DNA of 64,000 nt, from positions 62,001 to 126,000 of the forward strand of contig NZ_VDFU01000005.1 in assembly GCF_006152115.1 (NCBI RefSeq), written 5' to 3'. The notes under the pieces are model-generated. The model did not search any database and was not told the DNA's origin. It worked only from the letters and a program-made list of their open reading frames with translations. A program made the translations under genes and the position numbers. This DNA is from Rubellimicrobium rubrum (lineage in GTDB: Bacteria > Pseudomonadota > Alphaproteobacteria > Rhodobacterales > Rhodobacteraceae). Positions 28,465 through 42,096 of the stretch are shown piece after piece; the first letter of the stretch is position 1, and the number at the start of each line of letters is the position of its first letter.

Positions 28465-29240
28465 TGCAAGTCCATCCCAGCGCCGTGATCGAGCCCGGGG
28501 CCAAGATCGGCGCAGGCGTGCGCATCGGTCCGCTTTGTGTGGTCGGGCCGGATGTCGTTCTCGGCGACGGCGTCGAACTCAAGTCGCATGTCGTCGTGCA
28601 GGGCGACACGGAAATCGGTCAGGGGACTCTGGTCTTCTCCTTCGCTGTGTTGGGTGAAGTGCCGCAGGACTTGAAGTATGCGGGAGAGAGGACCCGCTTG
28701 CGCATCGGATCGCACAACCGCATCCGGGAGCATGTGACCATGAACCTCGGGACTGCTGGCGGTGGTGGTGAGACGCGCATCGGGAACGGTGGCTTGTTCA
28801 TGGCGGGCTGCCACGTCGCGCATGATGCCAAGGTCGGCGACCGTGTGGTTGTCGCCAACTGCGCAGCCATCGCCGGCCATTGCGAAGTCGGCGACGACGT
28901 CGTGATCGGCGGCTTGGCCGGGATCCATCAATGGGTCCGCATCGGCCGGGGGGCCATGATCGGCGCGCTTTCGATGGTAACCCATGACGTGCTGCCCCAT
29001 GGCCTTGTCCAAGGCCCGCGTGGGGAACTCGAAGGTCTGAACTTGATCGGCCTGAAGCGTCGGGGCACTCCGCGGGAAGACATCTCTGCGCTCCGACAGG
29101 CCTATCAGGATCTTCGCGACGGTGAGGCCCCCTTTCAGCAGAAGGTCCGGGCGCTGAACGGTGCTGACAGCGGCATGGTCCGTGAGTGGGCCGAGTTCGT
29201 TCAGTCTGCCTCCGACCGGCAGTTCCTGACGCCGCGATGA
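28464..29240 (+). CDS. lpxA: UDP-N-acetylglucosamine O-acyltransferase
   Basis: First enzyme of lipid A synthesis, moving a 3-hydroxyacyl chain to the 3-OH of UDP-GlcNAc. The protein has 258 residues from the ATG overlapping the fabZ stop. The N-terminal two thirds are hexapeptide repeats forming a beta-helix. The probable catalytic His is 120 in HVAHDAKVGD. The C-terminal helical domain is normal. Its stop overlaps lpxI by four bases. Confidence 0.95.
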   Translation: MQVHPSAVIEPGAKIGAGVRIGPLCVVGPDVVLGDGVELKSHVVVQGDTEIGQGTLVFSFAVLGEVPQDLKYAGERTRLRIGSHNRIREHVTMNLGTAGGGGETRIGNGGLFMAGCHVAHDAKVGDRVVVANCAAIAGHCEVGDDVVIGGLAGIHQWVRIGRGAMIGALSMVTHDVLPHGLVQGPRGELEGLNLIGLKRRGTPREDISALRQAYQDLRDGEAPFQQKVRALNGADSGMVREWAEFVQSASDRQFLTPR

Positions 29241-30040
29241 TCGCGCTGATCGGCAGCGTTGATCCGTTGACATCCCATGTGGCGGCCGCGCTCGGCAGGA
29301 CCGGCGTTCCTCCTGTTCTCTGCGTTGTTGGGCAGGAGACGAGCCTCGTGGCCGTGCCTCCGGAGCCGCTGGTGTTCCGCATTGAGCACCTAGGAACCCT
29401 GATGCGTCACCTGTCCGACCTTGAAGTCAGTACAGTCTGCTTCAGCGGCAAGATTGCCCGGCCGCAGATCGACCCCAGAGCCGTCGATCCGCTTACGGCG
29501 CCCTTGGTTCCAAGGCTGATGGACGCCCTCCAGAAAGGCGACGATGGCGCCTTGCGAACGGTCATGCACCTGTTTGAAGACGCTGGCTTCGTGGTGCGTT
29601 CCGTCCAGGATATCGTTCCGGATCTGCTTCCCCCTGCTGGTGTGCTGACGGTCGCGCAGCCATCCCCAGGCCAGGAGGCCGACTCGGCCCGAGCCGAAGA
29701 GGTGCATCGCATTCTCGCCGAAGCCGACATCGGGCAGGGGCTGATCGTCAGGAACAATCAGGTCTTGGCGGTCGAGACCGCACCGGGAACGGATTTTATG
29801 CTCCGGAGCGTGATCGGGCTGGCGCGCGGGGCTGTGTTCTTCAAGGCCCCCAAGCGCAACCAGGACCGGCGCGCCGATCTGCCGGTCATCGGCCCTGGGA
29901 CCGTCGAGCAGGCGCAAGGCTCGGGTCTGGCCGCCATCGTGATCGAGGCACGAGGCGTCATGGTTCTTGAACGGGACAGGAGTGTCGCTGCTGCCGACCG
30001 TGCGGGGATCGTGCTCTGGGTCAGGGAACCTCGGTCATGA
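29237..30040 (+). CDS. lpxI: UDP-2,3-diacylglucosamine hydrolase LpxI
   Basis: LpxI hydrolyses UDP-diacylglucosamine to lipid X in alphaproteobacteria, replacing the unrelated LpxH of enterics. The protein has 267 residues from the ATG overlapping the lpxA stop (ATGA). Family-typical phrases are VCFSGKIARPQ, VRSVQDIVPDLL and MVLERDRSVAAADRAGI near the end. It is coupled at both ends, to lpxA and to lpxB. Confidence 0.93.
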   Translation: MIALIGSVDPLTSHVAAALGRTGVPPVLCVVGQETSLVAVPPEPLVFRIEHLGTLMRHLSDLEVSTVCFSGKIARPQIDPRAVDPLTAPLVPRLMDALQKGDDGALRTVMHLFEDAGFVVRSVQDIVPDLLPPAGVLTVAQPSPGQEADSARAEEVHRILAEADIGQGLIVRNNQVLAVETAPGTDFMLRSVIGLARGAVFFKAPKRNQDRRADLPVIGPGTVEQAQGSGLAAIVIEARGVMVLERDRSVAAADRAGIVLWVREPRS

Positions 30041-31248
30041 GGATCTTCATCCTGGCGGGCGAGCCGTCAGGCGATCGGCTCGGCGCTGCTGCCATGGCAG
30101 GCTTGAGGGAACTAAGACCCGATGTGACATTCGACGGTATCGGCGGCCATGCCATGACTGCCGCCGGGCTAGAGAGTCGGTTTCCAATGTCCGAGTTGTC
30201 GGTCATGGGACTGGCCGAAGTTCTTCCTCGCTATTTCGGCCTGAAACGGCGTCTGAACGAGGTGATCCGCCGGGTGATCGAGACCCGGCCCGACATCCTC
30301 CTCACCATCGACATTCCAGATTTCGGGTTGCGAGCGGCCCGAGCCGTCAAGCAGGCGGCGCCGGAGATCCGCTGTGTCCATTACGTCGCCCCAACCATCT
30401 GGGCTTGGCGGCCCGGTCGAGCCCTAAAGCTCAAAGGCGTCGTCGATCAACTGCTGGCTCTCTTCCCCTTCGAGCCCCCTCTTTGGGAAGCTGAAGGGGT
30501 GCCCTGCGACTTCGTCGGCCACCCGGTCGTGGCCGAGCCCCCAGCCACCGAGGCCGAAGCGCGGTTGTTCCGAACCGCCCACGGGATCGGTGACGCTCCG
30601 ATGGTTCTGGCTCTGCCAGGATCGCGGCGGGGAGAGGTCGAACGCCTGACGGTTCGCTTCGGGGAGGCGATCGCCCAGGTCGCGGCGCGACGGTCAGGGT
30701 TGAGGGTCGTTCTTCCCGCAGCCCGGCCCGTTGCCGATCTGGTTCGTGACCTGTCAGGATCCTGGCCAGTGAAGCCGATCCTTCTGGTTCCGGGGGAGGA
30801 TCCGGAATCGCAGGCCACCAAGCGCGCAGCCTTTCGCGCCGCAGATGTTGCCTTGGCCGCGTCAGGGACGGTGTCCCTGGAATTGTCGGCCGCTGGCACG
30901 CCCATGGTCATCGCCTACGACATGGCATGGCTGTCCTGGCAGGTCCTTCATCGGATCGTGCGGTTGGACACGGTGACGCTCGTCAACATCGTATCCGAGT
31001 CCCGGACGGTGCCTGAGTTCCTTGGGCCAGCCTGCCGTCCGGATCTCATCGCCGAAGGGCTGCTAAGGGTTCTTGCTCATCCAGAGGCTCAGCAGCACGC
31101 CATGCGGCTCACCATGGAGCGGTTGGGGCAGGGTGGGCCTGCACCCGGCCTGCGTGCCGCAGAGGCGATCCTGGCGGGATGGGAGGTCGATCAGGCGGCG
31201 CGACGGATCCAGCCACCGCCGAGCACGCGTGTCCCTTCGGGAGCGTAG
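30037..31248 (+). CDS. lpxB: Lipid-A-disaccharide synthase
   Basis: Inverting glycosyltransferase of family GT19 that joins lipid X and UDP-diacylglucosamine into the lipid A disaccharide at the inner membrane. The protein has 403 residues. Motifs include [12 protein letters not shown] at the start, [25 protein letters not shown] and [19 protein letters not shown]. The C-terminus carries an extra tail of about 19 residues encoded opposite the end of mnmA, because the two genes overlap by 58 bases tail to tail. Confidence 0.94.
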   Translation: MRIFILAGEPSGDRLGAAAMAGLRELRPDVTFDGIGGHAMTAAGLESRFPMSELSVMGLAEVLPRYFGLKRRLNEVIRRVIETRPDILLTIDIPDFGLRAARAVKQAAPEIRCVHYVAPTIWAWRPGRALKLKGVVDQLLALFPFEPPLWEAEGVPCDFVGHPVVAEPPATEAEARLFRTAHGIGDAPMVLALPGSRRGEVERLTVRFGEAIAQVAARRSGLRVVLPAARPVADLVRDLSGSWPVKPILLVPGEDPESQATKRAAFRAADVALAASGTVSLELSAAGTPMVIAYDMAWLSWQVLHRIVRLDTVTLVNIVSESRTVPEFLGPACRPDLIAEGLLRVLAHPEAQQHAMRLTMERLGQGGPAPGLRAAEAILAGWEVDQAARRIQPPPSTRVPSGA

Positions 31249-32336
31249 AAGACGCAAGCCTGCCCGGGCGCAACGCCTTCCTCGGGGGTGAGCAGCGTCA
31301 CCTCGGCGCCGTCCTCGGTCGCTCGGACCAGGGCCGGCACAGGCTGCCGGGTGGAGCGGACCCGCACAAGCACCTCCTGCTCGCCGTCGAGCGGCGCGTC
31401 GCCAAGCCAGTTCAACTCCTTGAGCACCACACGTCGCGTTTGCAGCATCTCGCGCGGGCCGACCACGACGTGACGCCTGTCGGGATCAAGTCGGACCACG
31501 AACAGTGGCTCGCCCAGGCCCCCGATCCCCAGACCACGACGCTGGCCTACCGTGTAGTGCAGGACTCCGCCGTGATGTCCTAGGACGTTCCCCAGTTCGT
31601 CCACGATGTCACCCGGCTCGGCCGCACCGGGGCGCAACTTCTCGATCACCGCGGCGTAGTTGCCGGAGGGCACGAAGCAGATATCCTGACTGTCGGGCTT
31701 GTCAGCCACCGCGAGGCCGTAGCGCGCGGCCAAGGCCCGGGTCTCGGCCTTGGAAGCAAGCCCGCCCAAAGGAAAACGAAGGTAATCCAGTTGTTCCCGT
31801 GTCGTGGAGAACAAGAAATAGGATTGGTCCCGCGCAGCGTCGGCGGCGCGGTGCAGTTCTGCACCGTTGGGTCCCATGTACCGCCGGATGTAGTGGCCCG
31901 TAGCCATGCAGTCGGCATCGAGATCCTTGGCCACACCAAGCAGATCCCGGAACTTGACCCGTTCGTTGCAGCGGATGCAGGGGACCGGCGTCGCTCCGGC
32001 CAGATAACTGTCCGCAAATTCGTTGATCACCGAGTCGCGGAAAGTCGACTCGTAATCGAGAACATAATGAGGAAAACCTACCGCCTCTGCGACCCGCCGC
32101 GCATCGTGGATGTCACGTCCCGCGCAGCAGGCCCCCTTTCGGGCCAATGCGGCGCCATGATCGTACAACTGCAACGTCACTCCGACGACGTCGTAACCTT
32201 CTTCCGCCAGCATGGCCGCCACGACGGAACTGTCCACGCCGCCCGACATGGCCACCACCACCCGCGTGTCGGCAGGCTTCTTTGGCAAGCCCAAGGAGTT
32301 GAGCCCCGAGGGGGCAAGAGTGTCGTCGAGAGGCAT
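31191..32336 (-). CDS. mnmA: tRNA-specific 2-thiouridylase
   Basis: Puts sulfur on U34 of Glu, Lys and Gln tRNAs. The protein has 381 residues from the ATG at 32336; twelve further residues are open upstream. The PP-loop motif SGGVDSS is at 31-37. The catalytic cysteines are in the PVPCIRCNE and [10 protein letters not shown] segments. The C-terminal barrel ends in the usual GGGWI plus four residues. Its last 58 bases overlap lpxB. Confidence 0.95.
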   Translation of the reverse strand: MPLDDTLAPSGLNSLGLPKKPADTRVVVAMSGGVDSSVVAAMLAEEGYDVVGVTLQLYDHGAALARKGACCAGRDIHDARRVAEAVGFPHYVLDYESTFRDSVINEFADSYLAGATPVPCIRCNERVKFRDLLGVAKDLDADCMATGHYIRRYMGPNGAELHRAADAARDQSYFLFSTTREQLDYLRFPLGGLASKAETRALAARYGLAVADKPDSQDICFVPSGNYAAVIEKLRPGAAEPGDIVDELGNVLGHHGGVLHYTVGQRRGLGIGGLGEPLFVVRLDPDRRHVVVGPREMLQTRRVVLKELNWLGDAPLDGEQEVLVRVRSTRQPVPALVRATEDGAEVTLLTPEEGVAPGQACVFYAPEGTRVLGGGWIRRAA

Positions 32337-32486
32337 AGGAGCTTCCACGGAGGAGGCTAAAATCAGCCCCAAGGTCGTTCGACAATATAGGAAAATGCGA
32401 CTTACTCACAAGGCCTTGCTTCATTCTGCCTTAAGCGTCAAGACGCAACGCTCCCCCCTGCGAAGATCGTCAAACAGGGGTGAGCG

Positions 32487-32765
32487 ATGTTTCTGCGCAA
32501 GGTTGACGGCCCCCGAGCCGTAACGCTGCCGGATGGAACGATTATGACTAGGGCGGATCTTCCTCCGCCCGAAACAAGGCGATGGGTGGCCTCACGCAAG
32601 GCTGCCGTGGTCCGGGCCGTAGAGGCTGGGTTGATCTCAAGGGGATCGGCCCTCCAGACCTACGGCCTGAGCGAGGAGGAGTTCGCCGAATGGGAGCAGG
32701 CCGTGACCATCCACGGTGAAGCCGCATTGCGAACGACATGGTTACAAAAGTATCGACAACCTTAG
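32487..32765 (+). CDS. sciP: CtrA inhibitor SciP (DUF1153 family)
   Basis: Helix-turn-helix protein of 92 residues. In Caulobacter SciP binds CtrA, and possibly DNA, to block CtrA-dependent transcription in G1. The sequence has the family pattern: an N-terminal strand pair (GPRAVTLPDGTIMTRADLPP), then RRWVASRKAAVVRAVEAGLIS and a second helix pair ending AALRTTWLQKYR. The ATG follows GGGGTGAG. The gene lies directly upstream of ctrA with a CtrA-like site between, which suggests a feedback module. Confidence 0.92.
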   Translation: MFLRKVDGPRAVTLPDGTIMTRADLPPPETRRWVASRKAAVVRAVEAGLISRGSALQTYGLSEEEFAEWEQAVTIHGEAALRTTWLQKYRQP

Positions 32766-32792
32766 CGAGAAATGAGAGAAGGGGCTGTAATC

Positions 32793-32807
32793 GTAACGAG
32801 CAGTTAA
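32793..32807 (+). promoter_or_regulatory. Candidate CtrA-binding site upstream of ctrA
   Basis: GTAA, seven bases, then TTAA: the CtrA consensus TTAA-N7-TTAA with one mismatch in the first half. It ends 48 bases before the ctrA start, a position fitting autoregulation as known in Caulobacter. Confidence 0.5.
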
Positions 32808-32855
32808 CCATTGAACATCTAGGGTAGGCTCAGCTTTGAATAACGGAGGCCCGGG

Positions 32856-33566
32856 ATGCGAATCCTGCTCGTAGAAGACGATCCGACGACGTCGCGCAGC
32901 ATCGAGCTGATGCTGACCCACGCCAACCTCAACGTCTATGCTACGGACTTGGGGGAAGAAGGGATCGACCTCGCGAAGCTCTACGATTACGACCTGATCC
33001 TCCTTGACCTCAACTTGCCGGACATGACCGGCCATGAGGTCCTGCGGCAGTTGCGGCTGTCCAAGGTCGAGACACCAATCCTGATCCTTTCAGGTGACGA
33101 TGATACCGATAGCAAGCTCAAGGGCTTCGGCTTTGGAGCGGACGACTATCTGACGAAGCCCTTTCATCGCGAGGAACTGGTGGCACGCATTCATGCCATC
33201 ATCCGCCGGTCGAAGGGGCACTCCCAGTCGATCATCCGCACTGGACGGATCGCCGTGAACCTGGACGCCAAGACGGTGGAGGTCGGCGGGCAGCCGGTCC
33301 ATCTGACTGGCAAGGAGTATCAGATGCTCGAACTCCTGAGTCTGCGGAAAGGCACGACTCTGACCAAGGAGATGTTCCTGAACCATCTCTACGGCGGCAT
33401 GGATGAACCCGAACTGAAGATCATCGATGTCTTCATCTGCAAGCTGCGCAAGAAGCTGGCTCATGCGACGGGTGGCGAAAGTCACATCGAGACGGTCTGG
33501 GGCCGCGGCTATGTTCTTCGGGATCCGGAAGTCATGTCCCGGGACATGGAGCGACTGGCCGTCTGA
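32856..33566 (+). CDS. ctrA: Cell-cycle response regulator CtrA
   Basis: Two-component response regulator of the OmpR class, of 236 residues. The receiver domain (1-115) has the acidic pocket VEDDP, the phospho-acceptor Asp51 and the Lys of LTKPF. The winged-helix DNA-binding domain spans about 125-230, with [11 protein letters not shown] and VWGRGYVL as recognition and wing segments. In Rhodobacteraceae CtrA mainly controls motility, gene transfer agents and quorum-linked traits. The start follows a GGAGG site. A strong hairpin follows at 33641. Confidence 0.96.
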   Translation: MRILLVEDDPTTSRSIELMLTHANLNVYATDLGEEGIDLAKLYDYDLILLDLNLPDMTGHEVLRQLRLSKVETPILILSGDDDTDSKLKGFGFGADDYLTKPFHREELVARIHAIIRRSKGHSQSIIRTGRIAVNLDAKTVEVGGQPVHLTGKEYQMLELLSLRKGTTLTKEMFLNHLYGGMDEPELKIIDVFICKLRKKLAHATGGESHIETVWGRGYVLRDPEVMSRDMERLAV

Positions 33567-33640
33567 GCTTAGTTACTCAGCCAAATCTCCGCGAGAAGGT
33601 GCGGACAAGCGCCTTTGAGAAGGGCCTGCGCGACGATCGG

Positions 33641-33674
33641 ACACAAAGCCGCAGCAGACGCTGCGGCTTTGTGT
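33641..33674 (+). terminator. Strong hairpin after ctrA
   Basis: Perfect 15-bp stem with an AGAC loop, starting 75 bases after the ctrA stop. The tail is GTGTTG rather than a T-run, so efficiency is uncertain, but the stem is the longest in the window. Confidence 0.7.
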
Positions 33675-33738
33675 GTGTTGATCTGTTCTCGAACCCGAAC
33701 CCGCCTTCGGCCAGTCGATGCTGACCTGGACACTCTGA

Positions 33739-38102
<4,364 letters not shown>

Positions 38103-38203
38103 ATCGGCAACCTTCAGGTCCTCGTTCGTCCGCCTGTTCACCAGCGTCCAGACTCTTGAAAAAGCGACACAGTCCGAACCAGAACGACAGCTGTCTTGGC
38201 CAT

Positions 38204-38218
38204 GTTCTCATAAAGTTC
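38204..38218 (+). promoter_or_regulatory. Candidate LexA box (alphaproteobacterial type)
   Basis: Perfect GTTC-N7-GTTC direct repeat, the SOS box form described for Rhodobacter and other Alphaproteobacteria. It ends 54 bases before the start of a 39-aa membrane peptide. A reverse copy of the first eight bases (ATGAGAAC) occurs at about 38238-38245. Confidence 0.65.
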
Positions 38219-38272
38219 TTTACAGGTCTTAACTGGCATGAGAACAAAGGGGCAACAACCTTGGAGGACAGA

Positions 38273-38392
38273 ATGGACCGTAAAGACGATCTGACCCCTG
38301 AACTCGACTGGGGTATCATCTCCGACCTGTTGGGGGGTGTATCCCTCGTGGTGCTGTTCCTTGCGGCCCTTGCCGCTCCTGGCCTGCTTTGA
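38273..38392 (+). CDS. 39-aa single-span membrane peptide behind a LexA-type box
   Basis: Short gene with a strong TTGGAGG ribosome site seven bases before the ATG. The peptide has a charged N-terminus of about 13 residues (starting MDRKDDLTPELDW) and then one hydrophobic helix that runs almost to the C-terminal Pro-Gly-Leu-Leu. A perfect GTTC-N7-GTTC box lies upstream, so DNA damage may induce it. SidA of Caulobacter, a 29-aa inner-membrane division inhibitor under LexA control, is a functional precedent, but no sequence kinship is claimed. The larger frame starting at 38099 is rejected because it would overlap the recG end and its N-terminal part looks like chance coding. Confidence 0.65.
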   Translation: MDRKDDLTPELDWGIISDLLGGVSLVVLFLAALAAPGLL

Positions 38393-38447
38393 TCTGCCTG
38401 CGCTTCCGCGCCGACTTTGCCGCCCTGTATGGCCAAACGGGGTTCAC

Positions 38448-38560
38448 GGCCGACATGCCCTGTCGGCCAAGAGGATCATCGATCCTCAGGTGATGTTCGG
38501 GTCCCGCGCGGGAGCGTTCCTCAACCGCCGCGAACCGTTCAGGGCGCGGCGGTTTTTTTT
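38448..38560 (+). ncRNA. Candidate structured RNA or long 3' leader with terminator
   Basis: Four successive perfect hairpins: GGCCGACA/TGTCGGCC with a 5-base loop (38448-38468), GAGGATC/GATCCTC with a 3-base loop (38471-38487), the palindrome CCCGCGCGGG (38503-38512), and the terminator at 38525-38552 with eight Ts. No protein frame of note lies here. It may be an independent small RNA or the 3' part of the transcript of the 39-aa gene. No RNA family is recognised. Confidence 0.45.
38525..38560 (+). terminator. Intrinsic terminator, plus strand
   Basis: Perfect 8-bp stem (CCGCCGCG with CGCGGCGG), 12-base loop, then eight Ts. Its T-run also encodes the Lys-Lys near the C-terminus of the convergent NifU/IscU-like protein. 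Confidence 0.88.
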
Positions 38561-38997
38561 CGCGCTTCGGCCTGGTCCAGTGCTTCGATGGTCGCATCCA
38601 GGGCTAGCAGGATTGAGCCATGGCGGTTCGGATGGTCCCGAGCGGGCAGAAGCACGATGAGATCGGCCCACGGTCCGTCAGGGCTTGCAGCCCCTTCGCG
38701 CAGCATGGACCATAAGGCTTGTCGGCCTTGACGGACCTCCTCCGGCCTGAGGCCCACGACTGCAGACCCTACCACTGAAGCGGCGGCTTGCCCCAAGGCA
38801 CAAGCACGGACATCCTGGGCAAAGTCCGATATCCGTCCGTCTTCCAGTCGAACCTCCACTGACACGGTCGAGCCACACAGGGGGGCACGTTTGCGGGCGG
38901 CTCCGTGAGGATCGTCCAAATGCCCGGTACGTGGAATCGACGACGCCAGCGCCAGGATCCGCGTGGAGTAGAGTTGGAGCAGGTCCTGATCCGACAT
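38539..38997 (-). CDS. NifU/IscU-like iron-sulfur scaffold homologue, third Cys absent
   Basis: Protein of 152 residues with the IscU/NifU N-terminal fold. Cys41 (PLCGSTV) and Cys66 ([11 protein letters not shown]) match the first two cluster-ligand cysteines of scaffold proteins, but no third cysteine follows. It may therefore not hold a cluster as classical IscU does. The C-terminus is a Lys/Ala-rich tail read from the complement of a terminator T-run. The gene diverges from hisI with 67 bases between starts. The ATG at 38997 was preferred over a longer frame extending under hisI. Confidence 0.8.
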   Translation of the reverse strand: MSDQDLLQLYSTRILALASSIPRTGHLDDPHGAARKRAPLCGSTVSVEVRLEDGRISDFAQDVRACALGQAAASVVGSAVVGLRPEEVRQGRQALWSMLREGAASPDGPWADLIVLLPARDHPNRHGSILLALDATIEALDQAEARKKTAAP

Positions 38998-39064
38998 GAT
39001 TTGCCCTTTCATGGCGCGTTGCCTAGATAGGCGCGTTCCCCCGGCTTGCGAAAGGATGATCGGG

Positions 39065-39430
39065 ATGCTTTTCGACCCTGCGACACTGACGTACAACGAA
39101 GCCGGTCTGATCCCGGCCATCGCGCAAGATGCGAGCACGGGCGAGGTTCTCATGATGGCTTGGATGAATGTCGAAGCCGTGTCGCAAACCCTGGTGAGCC
39201 GTCGCGTCACGTACTGGTCACGTTCCCGGCAGGCCTTCTGGACCAAGGGCGAAACCAGCGGCCACACCCAGGAACTGGTCGCCCTGCGGGTCGACTGCGA
39301 CCGAGATGCGCTTCTTCTCAAGGTCCGTCAGACCGGACCGGCTTGTCACACCGGTGCCCGCAGCTGCTTCTTCACGTCGGTCCGGGAGGGCCAGGAGGTA
39401 TCAGAGGCCGACCAGTCGTCTGATGTCTGA
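39065..39430 (+). CDS. hisI: Phosphoribosyl-AMP cyclohydrolase
   Basis: Opens the purine ring of PR-AMP in histidine synthesis; a zinc and magnesium enzyme. The protein has 121 residues. [16 protein letters not shown], the Asp-rich DCDRDALLL and the Cys-containing TGPACHTG and RSCFF segments are the metal-binding signature. The ATG at 39065 follows AAAGGA nine bases upstream. The gene is the stand-alone cyclohydrolase form without a HisE domain. It overlaps gluQ tail to tail by 30 bases. Confidence 0.93.
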   Translation: MLFDPATLTYNEAGLIPAIAQDASTGEVLMMAWMNVEAVSQTLVSRRVTYWSRSRQAFWTKGETSGHTQELVALRVDCDRDALLLKVRQTGPACHTGARSCFFTSVREGQEVSEADQSSDV

Positions 39431-40288
39431 CGGCGTCGCTCCCTCGGCCCGGTATCGCGCGATGGCCTTGGCGTCCTCTCGCTTTGCCAGACGACGCCCG
39501 GTGTCATCACGGACCAGCGGGTGGTGGTGATAGGTCGGCGTGGGCAGGCCGAGGAGACGTTGAAGAACCACGTGGATCTTCGTGGCCTCAAACAGGTCCT
39601 GTCCCCGGACCACATGAGTGATGCCCTGGGTCGCATCGTCCAGAACCACCGACAGATGGTAGGAGGTGCCCATGCCTCGACGGGCCAGGACCACGTCACC
39701 AACCTCCCGCATCATGGTTTCTGCAGTGAACTCGATGGGGCCATGCTCTCCGTTCGGTCCCTGTCCAAGTTCCTCGAACCAGAACACGTCTCCCTCGACT
39801 GCGCGCGCGTCGCCTAACTCACCGCACCGGCCCATCTGCAAGCGCAGCGCTTCGTCCGGCATCGGCCCGTCAAGCGGAACCCGATCCCGAGCGCGGCAGG
39901 TGCCCGGGTAGACCATGCCATCTGGCCCTAGGATCGGCGCCATTCCCTCCTGAGGTGCCGAGAGTGCCGCCGCGATGTCCGCGCGCGAGCAGGTGCAGGC
40001 ATAAAGCCAGCGCTCGCCCCATAGTCGGGCCAGAGTCGCTTCATAGACGCCCAGCCGCTCCGATTGCCGCATGACCGGCTCCGGCCACCAAAGACCCAGC
40101 CAGAGCAGGTCGTCATAGATCTGCCTCTCCCAGTCAGGCCTTGATCGTTGACGGTCGATATCTTCGATCCGAAGCAGCCACTCCCCACCTTCGCGCATCG
40201 CCATTTCGTGCCCCAGGAGCGCGGAATAGGCGTGACCTAGGTGAAGGGGTCCGGTGGGAGACGGGGCGAAGCGCGTGCGAAAGGTCAC
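39401..40288 (-). CDS. gluQ: Glutamyl-Q tRNA(Asp) synthetase
   Basis: Truncated GluRS paralogue (YadB) that attaches Glu to queuosine 34 of tRNA(Asp). The protein has 295 residues, lacking the anticodon-binding domain of a full GluRS. The class I HIGH motif reads HLGH at 16-19 after FAPSPTGPL. The zinc-binding CTCSR and later Cys are present, and the KMSKS equivalent is RRLAKRED. The start is a GTG overlapping the trmFO stop (GTGA). Confidence 0.92.
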   Translation of the reverse strand: MTFRTRFAPSPTGPLHLGHAYSALLGHEMAMREGGEWLLRIEDIDRQRSRPDWERQIYDDLLWLGLWWPEPVMRQSERLGVYEATLARLWGERWLYACTCSRADIAAALSAPQEGMAPILGPDGMVYPGTCRARDRVPLDGPMPDEALRLQMGRCGELGDARAVEGDVFWFEELGQGPNGEHGPIEFTAETMMREVGDVVLARRGMGTSYHLSVVLDDATQGITHVVRGQDLFEATKIHVVLQRLLGLPTPTYHHHPLVRDDTGRRLAKREDAKAIARYRAEGATPSDIRRLVGL

Positions 40289-41646
40289 TCGGCCGCCTGT
40301 GCGCCCGCCTCTGGTCGCAGCCATCCCGCCCAGTCGTCCTTGGCCCGGTCGGTGTAGCCCTTGTATCGGTCGGCGCGGCCTCGCCGGCCGCCACGCGCTT
40401 CGGCCAGGGGCGGAAACAAGCCGAAGTTGACGTTCATCGGTTGGAACGTTTTCGCGACAGCCCCGCCGGTGATGTGGTTCAGCAGGGCGCCGATGGCTGT
40501 CGTGGCAGGGACCGCGGGGAGGGTCTCTCCTTGCAACTCGGCCGCGGCCAAACGGCCGGCGAGCAAGCCCATGGCAGCGGATTCGACATAGCCTTCGACG
40601 CCGGTGATCTGTCCGGCAAAGCGCAGGTTCGGCCGCGCCCTCAGTCTCATCTCAGCATCGAGCAGCGTCGGAGAGTTGATGAAGGTGTTGCGGTGGATGC
40701 CCCCGAGTCGGGCGAAGCTCGCGTTCTCCAAGCCCGGAATCATGCGAAAGACGTCAGTCTGGGCTCCGTACTTCATCTTCGTCTGGAAGCCTACGATGTT
40801 ATAGAGCGTCCCCAAGGCGTTGTCCCGGCGAAGCTGAACCACGGCATAGGGCTTGATCTCGGGCCGGTGCGCGTTGGTTAGACCCACGGGCTTCATGGGC
40901 CCGAAGCGAAGCGTCTCGCGGCCCCGCTCGGCCATGACCTCTACCGGAAGGCAGCCGTCGAAGTACCCGGCCGTCTCGCCTTCGTGGAACGTCGTCTTCT
41001 CGGCGGCAAGAAGGGCATCTAGGAAGACCTCATACTGCTCCTTTGTCATGGGACAGTTGATGTACGCCGTCCGCTCTTCCTCGGTGTCGCCCTTGTCGTA
41101 GCGGGACTGCCTCCATGCCACGTCCATGTCGATGCTATCGGCGTAGACGATCGGGGCAATGGCGTCAAAGAAGGCAAGCTGTTCGGCACCGGTGATCTGC
41201 CGGATCGACTCGGCCAGCGAGCCCGACGTCAGAGGGCCGGTCGCGATGATCCAGAGGCCGTGCCCAGGCATTTCGGTCACCTCCTCCTCGACCACACTGA
41301 TCAAAGGATGGGATCGGATCGCTCGCGTCACGTCTCGGGAAAAGGCGTCGCGATCCACGGCCAGGGCACCGCCCGCCGGCAGACGGTGCCGGGCGGCCAT
41401 CTCCATGACAAGCGATCCAGCGGCACGCATCTCCCAGTGAAGGAGGCCGACAGCGTTCTGCTGATCGTCGTCGGACCGGAAGGAGTTCGAGCAAACCATT
41501 TCGGCCAGATCGCCCGTCCTGTGGGCGAAGGTGCCGGTCTTGGGACGCATTTCGTGGATGATGACGGCCACGCCGGCGCGAGCACAGGCCCAAGCGGCCT
41601 CGACCCCTGCCATGCCGCCCCCAATGATATGGACCGAGTTGCTCAT
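40285..41646 (-). CDS. trmFO: Methylenetetrahydrofolate-tRNA-(uracil-5-)-methyltransferase
   Basis: FAD and folate-dependent enzyme that forms m5U54 in the T-loop of tRNA. The protein has 453 residues. The FAD Rossmann motif [13 protein letters not shown] opens the protein. [11 protein letters not shown] and the catalytic-Cys region near [10 protein letters not shown] are TrmFO-specific. It replaces the SAM-dependent TrmA. The stop overlaps gluQ, so two tRNA enzymes are coupled. Confidence 0.94.
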   Translation of the reverse strand: MSNSVHIIGGGMAGVEAAWACARAGVAVIIHEMRPKTGTFAHRTGDLAEMVCSNSFRSDDDQQNAVGLLHWEMRAAGSLVMEMAARHRLPAGGALAVDRDAFSRDVTRAIRSHPLISVVEEEVTEMPGHGLWIIATGPLTSGSLAESIRQITGAEQLAFFDAIAPIVYADSIDMDVAWRQSRYDKGDTEEERTAYINCPMTKEQYEVFLDALLAAEKTTFHEGETAGYFDGCLPVEVMAERGRETLRFGPMKPVGLTNAHRPEIKPYAVVQLRRDNALGTLYNIVGFQTKMKYGAQTDVFRMIPGLENASFARLGGIHRNTFINSPTLLDAEMRLRARPNLRFAGQITGVEGYVESAAMGLLAGRLAAAELQGETLPAVPATTAIGALLNHITGGAVAKTFQPMNVNFGLFPPLAEARGGRRGRADRYKGYTDRAKDDWAGWLRPEAGAQAAE

Positions 41647-41693
41647 ACCATTGGAATATGGCGGCCTGGCGCGGATGAAAAGGGCAGGGACGC

Positions 41694-42044
41694 TCAGATA
41701 AGCGCGATCCGCTCGCGGCTCGCGGCGTCGGGGAACGGCCTGTACAATCCGATCTCGGCGCGCCCGATCATATGGTGGAACTGGTCGTAGCGGCGTTCAT
41801 CGTCATCCTCGCTCAACGACAAGGCCGCGAACGCTTCGTCCAGTTGGGTCAGGCCGTCCACCTCGATCTCAAGGATGAAGTCGCAATGGGATGAAGAGGA
41901 AAGGCCGAACTTGCGTCGAAGAAGCCGCCAGCTTCGTATGATCCCCCGCGTCTGCAACCTGGAAAGCCAGGACTCTGCAGCCGCGGCAAAGGCCAGCGCC
42001 TTCGCGTCCTGACGCAGCTCGATCATGCAGTGATAGATGTTCAT
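41694..42044 (-). CDS. DUF6614-type protein of unknown function
   Basis: Cytoplasmic protein of 116 residues starting [10 protein letters not shown]. It looks like a small alpha-beta fold with a ferredoxin-like or dimeric-barrel pattern: a strand, a helix ([15 protein letters not shown]), a strand ([11 protein letters not shown]), then SDFILEIEV-like strands. It ends in the family phrase GLYRPFPD. The ATG at 42044 is preceded by AAGGGGA. I recall similar proteins as a conserved roseobacter and rhodobacter family without known function. Confidence 0.75.
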   Translation of the reverse strand: MNIYHCMIELRQDAKALAFAAAAESWLSRLQTRGIIRSWRLLRRKFGLSSSSHCDFILEIEVDGLTQLDEAFAALSLSEDDDERRYDQFHHMIGRAEIGLYRPFPDAASRERIALI

Positions 42045-42096
42045 GGTGGTCCCCTTCCGGAGAAAAGAGACCACCTTTCCGTTGCGAAGTCGTGAA

